Below, in pieces: positions 60,074-64,000 of a stretch of DNA of 64,000 bases. The position numbers and the translations under genes are program-made. The stretch is taken from positions 80,248 through 144,247 of the forward strand of contig NZ_QZXA01000013.1 in the NCBI RefSeq assembly GCF_003601985.1. Reading direction: 5' to 3'. Within the stretch, counting starts at the first letter, position 1, and each line of letters begins with the position of its first letter. A model generated the notes under the pieces. The model was not told the origin of the DNA, did no database searches, and worked only from the letters and a program-made list of their open reading frames with translations. The DNA is from Mesorhizobium jarvisii. Its GTDB lineage: Bacteria > Pseudomonadota > Alphaproteobacteria > Rhizobiales > Rhizobiaceae.

Positions 60074-60883
60074 TCAATTCGAAAACAGGCGGCTGATGCC
60101 GCTCTCGCCAATCAGAGAGCGTGTGATGCCGCCAAAGGCCCATTCCCTGAGCCGGCTGTGGCCGTAGGCCCCGCAAACGATCAGGTCGGCGCCCACCGAG
60201 CGAGCAAACGCAATGAGCCCCTCGCCATCCGCGGCACCGGCGATCACTTCGGTCCGCGCCAAGATGCCATGCTGTTCCAGAAACACCGCGACGTCGGCGA
60301 GGCTGTCTCGAACATCCGTTTCCGAGGCGGCTTCCATTGTGGCGACGACAACTTCTTCAGCCTTGGCGAGGAGCGGCAAGGCATCGGACAAGGCTCTTCG
60401 TGCCTCCCGGCTGTCCTTCCAAGCGACCAGTACGGTTTTCCCTATCAGGTGTTCGGCATAGCCAGCCGCGACCAGCACGGGGCGACCGGCCCCGAGCACC
60501 AGGCTTCCTATATCGAGGGCGCGGAAGACATCCTCGCCGCCATCGGCTGTCACGATCAGGTCAGCTGAACGGGCTACCAGCCCGAGAGCGCGAGTCGGAC
60601 CGCAAATATATTGTTTCCATTCGCTGCTGATGGAGTGCGGGACGCGGCTTTCGAAAATGTCGCGCAGTTCGGCAAGGCGCTTCTCGATCTCCTGCCGTTT
60701 GACCTGCATGACCTCGCCTTCGTAGACTAGGCCTTCACCCGTGGTCACCAAAGGCGGAACGTCCGCGGCAGCGAAGCCGACGAGGTGAGCATCGAAGCGG
60801 TGCGCCAATTCTCCCGCAAGCTTCACGATTGGCGCGGGATCGGCATCGACGGCCAAGTTGACGACAATCGTTTTGTAGGACAT
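60074..60883 (-). CDS. Universal stress protein (tandem UspA)
   Basis: The 269-residue protein consists of two Usp domains. The first (1-140) begins YKTIVVNLAVDADP. The second (about 145-269) begins TVLVAWKDSREARRAL and ends with an ATP-binding-like GAYGHSRLREWAFGG segment (G-x2-G-x9-G type). Usp proteins of this type accumulate at low oxygen or in stationary phase. A FixK box lies 66 bases before ATG 60883. It precedes mgtA by 10 bases. Confidence 0.9.
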   Translation of the reverse strand: MSYKTIVVNLAVDADPAPIVKLAGELAHRFDAHLVGFAAADVPPLVTTGEGLVYEGEVMQVKRQEIEKRLAELRDIFESRVPHSISSEWKQYICGPTRALGLVARSADLIVTADGGEDVFRALDIGSLVLGAGRPVLVAAGYAEHLIGKTVLVAWKDSREARRALSDALPLLAKAEEVVVATMEAASETDVRDSLADVAVFLEQHGILARTEVIAGAADGEGLIAFARSVGADLIVCGAYGHSRLREWAFGGITRSLIGESGISRLFSN

Positions 60884-60942
60884 GCGGCACCTTCAGGAGA
60901 TGATGATTGGTTGATGAGTGCCATTCCGCGAGGTGCATGACC

Positions 60943-60956
60943 TTGACGCTAATCAA
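60943..60956. promoter_or_regulatory. FixK/FNR box between usp and fixL
   Basis: TTGAC-GCTA-ATCAA matches the consensus. Its centre is about 66 bases from the usp start (60883, minus) and about 83 from the fixL start (61033, plus). It can activate the usp-mgtA operon and could also place fixL under FixK feedback. Confidence 0.75.
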
Positions 60957-61032
60957 ACTCCGGCAGCTCCATGTTTGCGAATGCCTGCATGGATGCTAAA
61001 CCAGCGATCGCCAGTGTTCCTCCTGATGCAGA

Positions 61033-62634
61033 ATGAATGTGACCCAGAAGAACCCAGCTTCCGCGGAAATCATCGCCGAAGCGGCCGCCCCGCCAAGCGG
61101 CTTGCCGCGAGGTGACGATTTGCCGGAACATGATTTGCTTGCATCGATGTTCGAGCAGGCACCAGGTTTCATGACGTTGCTCAGAGAGCCCGGGCACGTA
61201 TTCGAGCTGGCGAATGCCGCCTACAAGCGAATGGTTGGCCAGCGAAAAGTCATTGGCAGATCGATGCGCGAAGCCTTTCCCGATCTCGAGGGCCAAGGTT
61301 TCTTCGAATTGCTGGATCGCGTCTACGAGACCGGCGAACCCTATGTGGGCCGAAGCGTCAAGGTCGTCTATCGCAACGTCGAAACGGGCGTTGCGGAAGA
61401 ACGCATCCTCGACTTCGTCTATCAGCCCATTAGAGCAAAAGACGGCCGGATCACGGCGATATTCGTTCAAGGCACGGACGTCAGCGAGCTGTCCTTCGCT
61501 AACGCCGCGCTGCAGCTGCGTGAGGATCACCTGCGTTCAATCCTGGCGACCGTGCCCGATGCCATGGTCGTAATCGACGAACAGGGGCTGATGCAGTCCT
61601 TCAGCACGGCTGCCGAAACGCTGTTCGGCTACAAATCCAGCGAAGTCATCGGTCGAAATGTCAGTTTGCTGATGCCCGCCCCCTATCGGGCGGAGCACGA
61701 CGGCTATCTGCACAGATACCTCTCCACCGGAGAACGCCGCATCATAGGACTTGGACGCACTGTGACTGGGATGCGCAAGGACGGCTCGACCTTTCCAATG
61801 GAACTAGCCGTGGGCGAAATGCATCCGGGAACGGGCCGTTTCTTCACGGGCTTCTGTCGCGACCTGACCGAGCGCCATAGAACGGAAGCGAGGATGCAGG
61901 AACAGCAGCAGGAGCTGCTCCACATGGCAAGGTTCACCGCGCTGGGGGAAATGGCCTCGACATTGGCGCATGAGATCAACCAGCCGCTGACAGCCATCAC
62001 CAATTACCTCAAAGGCAGTCGCCGCCTGCTCGAGAAAAGCAACGACGAGAACGCGACCATGTTGCGAGAGGCTGTCGAAAAAGCAGCGGAGCAGGCCTTG
62101 CGCGCCGGCGACGTCATTCGTCGTCTCAGGGACTTCGTTGCCAGAGGAGAAAGCGAGCGCCAGGTCGAACGCCTGCCAGCCCTTATCGAGGACGCCTCAT
62201 CCCTCGCTCTGGTCGGTGCGAGGGAGGCAGATGTGCGTGTCACCTACGATCTCGACCCGGCGGCCGAACTCGTCCTGACCGATCGAATTCAGATTGAGCA
62301 GGTGTTGCTGAACCTTATGAGGAACGCCGTCGAGGCCATGCAGGGCGCGGCGCGCCGCGAGCTGCGTGTCACTACCACGGCCCGGCATGACGGGATGGCA
62401 GAGGTTGGTGTGATCGATACCGGGCCGGGACTGGCGCCGGAGGTTTCGGCCCAACTCTTCCAGCCCTTCGTCACCACGAAGAAGCAGGGGATGGGCGTCG
62501 GACTGTCTATTTGTCGCACTATCGTCGAGTCGCACGGCGGTCATATCTGGGCTGAGTCGATGCCTGGTGGCGGAACCGCCTTCCGCTTCACTCTGCGCGC
62601 AGTAGAAAAGGAAGAGGTCGATAGTGGCCAGTGA
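61033..62634 (+). CDS. fixL: Oxygen-sensing histidine kinase FixL
   Basis: The 533-residue soluble kinase has a first PAS domain (about 35-155), a heme-binding PAS domain (about 167-285), a dimerisation/phosphoacceptor helix with His313 in LAHEINQPLT, and an ATPase domain (NLMRNAVEAM, DTGPGL, GMGVGLSI). In the heme PAS, His222 (EHDGYL) fits the proximal ligand (His200 of the Bradyrhizobium protein), and Arg228 and Arg242 fit Arg206 and Arg220. Arg236 stands where that protein has His214. There are no transmembrane helices, so it is the soluble FixL type. It overlaps fixJ by 11 bases. Confidence 0.9.
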   Translation: MNVTQKNPASAEIIAEAAAPPSGLPRGDDLPEHDLLASMFEQAPGFMTLLREPGHVFELANAAYKRMVGQRKVIGRSMREAFPDLEGQGFFELLDRVYETGEPYVGRSVKVVYRNVETGVAEERILDFVYQPIRAKDGRITAIFVQGTDVSELSFANAALQLREDHLRSILATVPDAMVVIDEQGLMQSFSTAAETLFGYKSSEVIGRNVSLLMPAPYRAEHDGYLHRYLSTGERRIIGLGRTVTGMRKDGSTFPMELAVGEMHPGTGRFFTGFCRDLTERHRTEARMQEQQQELLHMARFTALGEMASTLAHEINQPLTAITNYLKGSRRLLEKSNDENATMLREAVEKAAEQALRAGDVIRRLRDFVARGESERQVERLPALIEDASSLALVGAREADVRVTYDLDPAAELVLTDRIQIEQVLLNLMRNAVEAMQGAARRELRVTTTARHDGMAEVGVIDTGPGLAPEVSAQLFQPFVTTKKQGMGVGLSICRTIVESHGGHIWAESMPGGGTAFRFTLRAVEKEEVDSGQ

Positions 62635-63235
62635 TGTCGTGCATGTGGTCGACGATGATGTCGATGTCCGCAAATCGTTAGGCTTTCTTCTCGCGACGGC
62701 CGACTTTGCCGTGCGCCTCTATGAGTCGGCGACCGCGTTTTTGGCGACAGAACCGAAGGAAGTCGAGGGCTGCATTGTCACCGATGTGCGCATGCCCGGT
62801 ATCGATGGCATCGAGTTCCTGCGGCAACTGAAATCCCGCGGGTTGAGCGTGCCGGTGATTGTGATGACGGGGCACGCCGATGTCGCGCTTGCCGTCCAGG
62901 CGATGAAGGAAGGCGCCGCCGACTTCATCGAAAAGCCGTTCGACGACCAGATTCTCATCGATTCGCTGCGTTCGGCCCTGAACCACCGCAGCCATCCCAT
63001 CGCGGCACACCCGCAATCAACTGAGATCCGGAAGAATCTTGCCACTCTTTCGGAACGTGAGCGCCAGGTGCTCGACGGGCTCGTCTCCGGTCTGCCGAAC
63101 AAGACGATTGCTTACGATCTCGGGATCAGCCCGCGCACGGTTGAAATCCATCGTGCCAATGTCATGAGCAAGATGGGTGCGGGCAGTCTCTCACACTTGG
63201 TGCGCATGGCGTTGATCGCCGAACCCAGACACTAA
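62624..63235 (+). CDS. fixJ: Response regulator FixJ
   Basis: The 203-residue regulator has a receiver domain (about 1-120, acidic pocket DDD at 10-12, phosphoacceptor Asp54 in VTDVRMPG, Thr82, Lys104 in EKPF) and a LuxR-type helix-turn-helix (about 140-200, LSERERQVLDGLVSGLPNKT, ISPRTVEIHRANVM). FixJ phosphorylated by FixL at low oxygen activates fixK and nifA promoters. The GTG start at 62624 lies inside fixL, so the pair is translationally coupled. Confidence 0.95.
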   Translation: MASDVVHVVDDDVDVRKSLGFLLATADFAVRLYESATAFLATEPKEVEGCIVTDVRMPGIDGIEFLRQLKSRGLSVPVIVMTGHADVALAVQAMKEGAADFIEKPFDDQILIDSLRSALNHRSHPIAAHPQSTEIRKNLATLSERERQVLDGLVSGLPNKTIAYDLGISPRTVEIHRANVMSKMGAGSLSHLVRMALIAEPRH

Positions 63236-63278
63236 GGCGATATTTGATTCCTGACACCGCTACGCTTTGAGGCAACCG

Positions 63279-63494
63279 TCAGGACAGGTCTCGCAGCAAG
63301 CTCGCACGCCGCTCTTTTGGATTCCAGTCTCGCCAGTGGGTCGGCCTGATGTCGACACGAACGCGCTTAGCGACATCCACCCATCCTTCTCGGCCCTTTT
63401 CGCAAGGAAAAACAAGCGCGTGCAGGCCATCCTCGTCTAGAACGGCTAGTTCGAGGCTTCGGCCAAACGGGGCGCTTGCTATTGGATTCCACAT
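63279..63494 (-). CDS. Small conserved hypothetical protein, 71 aa
   Basis: MWNPIASAPFGRSLELAVLD, then HALVFPCEKG and PTHWRDWNP, form a pattern seen in many short rhizobial proteins, related to DUF551-type sequences (W-x-P-I-x-S-A-P). It is soluble with no signal peptide and converges on fixJ. A near-FixK site (TTGAT-TTGA-ATCAG, 63529-63542) stands about 41 bases before its ATG. Function unknown. Confidence 0.65.
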   Translation of the reverse strand: MWNPIASAPFGRSLELAVLDEDGLHALVFPCEKGREGWVDVAKRVRVDIRPTHWRDWNPKERRASLLRDLS

Positions 63495-63864
63495 CCGATC
63501 ATCGTGAATCGAGACGCCGCCGCGCGCTTTGATTTGAATCAGTTTTGCAAGTGATTTCGGACCAAGCCGGCTACCTTTAGCCGAATTTTAGATGGAGCAT
63601 AAAAGTCCGCCCCGACCAGACCAACGCGGACGCGCCCCTGCCAGGAAAGTCAGCCTGCGTCTCCGTTTGGGCGGGCGGGTGGATTGTGGAGGAATGCCGC
63701 CTTTCAAGACCCAGCAAACACTCGATGACTTCCGTTCTATCGCTTTAATCGAGTTGGAGTTGCGAATTGATGTGGCTCAAAGTCAAGGCTCGCAAGCCGA
63801 GTATGGTGACCCTGAGGATAAGGCCTGCCGCCACCGGCCAAGGCATCCCGAACAGGAGTTCATC
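63495..63864. other. Promoter region of hemA and the 71-aa gene
   Basis: No gene is seen in these 370 bases. They contain TTGAT-TTGA-ATCAG (63529-63542), one mismatch from a FixK/FNR palindrome and near the minus-strand gene, and TTGAT-GTGG-CTCAA (63767-63780), which fits TTG(A/C)-N6-(T/G)CAA about 91 bases before hemA. AACAGGAG stands 7 bases before the hemA ATG. FNR-type control of hemA is known in rhizobia. Confidence 0.55.
63767..63780. promoter_or_regulatory. Probable FixK box upstream of hemA
   Basis: TTGAT-GTGG-CTCAA carries one mismatch in the second half compared with ATCAA but satisfies the broader FixK2 consensus. The distance to ATG 63865 is about 91 bases. Confidence 0.5.
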
Positions 63865-64000
63865 ATGAACTATCAGCGGTTCTTCGAAGATGCGATCGAC
63901 CAGCTCCACGCGGAGCGTCGCTATCGTGTCTTCGCCGACCTCGAGCGCATCGCGGGCAAATTTCCGCGCGCCATCTGGCGCTCCAACGGCCGCGCCGAGG
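63865..64000 (+). CDS. hemA: 5-aminolevulinate synthase, 3'-truncated by window edge
   Basis: The 45 visible residues begin MNYQRFFEDAIDQLHAERRY and continue RVFADLERIAGKFPRAIW, the characteristic N-terminus of alphaproteobacterial 5-aminolevulinate synthase. This PLP enzyme condenses glycine and succinyl-CoA as the first step of heme synthesis. AGGAG lies upstream of ATG 63865. It provides heme for FixL, the c-type cytochrome and oxidases, which explains its place beside fixLJ and a FixK box. The rest lies beyond the window. Confidence 0.93.
   Translation, partial: MNYQRFFEDAIDQLHAERRYRVFADLERIAGKFPRAIWRSNGRAE

Noticed and set aside
58976..60568. 530-codon plus-strand open frame antisense to mgtA and usp
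   Set aside because: Ser/Thr/Arg-rich shadow without domains; mgtA has all P-type ATPase motifs on the other strand.
63244..63290. TCCTGAC...GTCAGGA inverted repeat after fixJ
   Set aside because: Only 7 paired bases around a long loop and no T-run; not enough for a terminator call.
1..64000. CRISPR arrays, tRNA or rRNA genes, insertion sequences and integrase genes
   Set aside because: None could be recognised. Repetition is confined to coding repeats (VgrG, Pro-rich linkers) and one intergenic palindrome.

Overview
This window is GC-rich, densely coded alphaproteobacterial DNA. It most likely comes from a rhizobium of the Mesorhizobium type. The basis is an imp-type type VI secretion system (T6SS), a FixL-FixJ pair with a FixK regulator and many FixK/FNR boxes, a FixS (CcoS) gene, and a 5-aminolevulinate synthase (hemA) start at the right edge. 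The genus is inferred from gene content; no 16S, tRNA or plasmid marker is present.

Left part (1-31091), T6SS. A co-directional run encodes TssF (5' end outside the window), TssG, an FHA protein, TssJ, TssK, TssL, TssM and TagF, most joined by 1-4 base overlaps. It continues without a break into an effector-delivery operon: DUF2169 adaptor, ketosynthase-like protein, DUF4150 PAAR-like protein with a C-terminal toxin-like domain, and a probable beta-propeller immunity protein. A convergent operon encodes VgrG (octapeptide beta-helix), a DUF6484 protein and a short TIGR02270-like protein. A second membrane and signalling module follows: a second FHA protein, a second TssL, a second TssM, a PP2C phosphatase, a Ser/Thr kinase, a DUF1036 protein and a membrane-anchored M23 peptidase fused to a lysozyme-like domain. 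The sheath, tube and ATPase genes (tssB, tssC, hcp, clpV) are not seen and presumably lie upstream.

Middle (31362-36433), an unusual envelope cluster. It holds two exported caspase-like proteases, an OmpA-like lipid-free protein, a DUF6931 protein and a YceI-OmpA fusion. The second caspase ends in a CxxCH motif. I know of no described system with this composition, and it is the best candidate here for something new, together with the toxin/immunity pair.

Right part (36975-64000), a low-oxygen regulon. FixK/FNR-type palindromes (TTGAY-N4-RTCAA and close variants) stand about 50-90 bases before many operons. These include a c-type cytochrome, DUF302/P-type ATPase/thioredoxin, a cupredoxin, an alcohol dehydrogenase, a CBS-BON protein, a DUF6455 protein, a universal stress protein with a Mg2+ ATPase, and probably hemA. 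FixL and FixJ lie beside the stress-protein operon, and FixK is embedded in the island. Phosphoketolase and acetate kinase supply substrate-level ATP. The island also contains broken genes: an L,D-transpeptidase-like start, a frameshifted cupredoxin, a FixI tail next to an intact fixS, and a VIT1-like tail. This suggests it is a partly decayed copy of a larger fix/hypoxia region.
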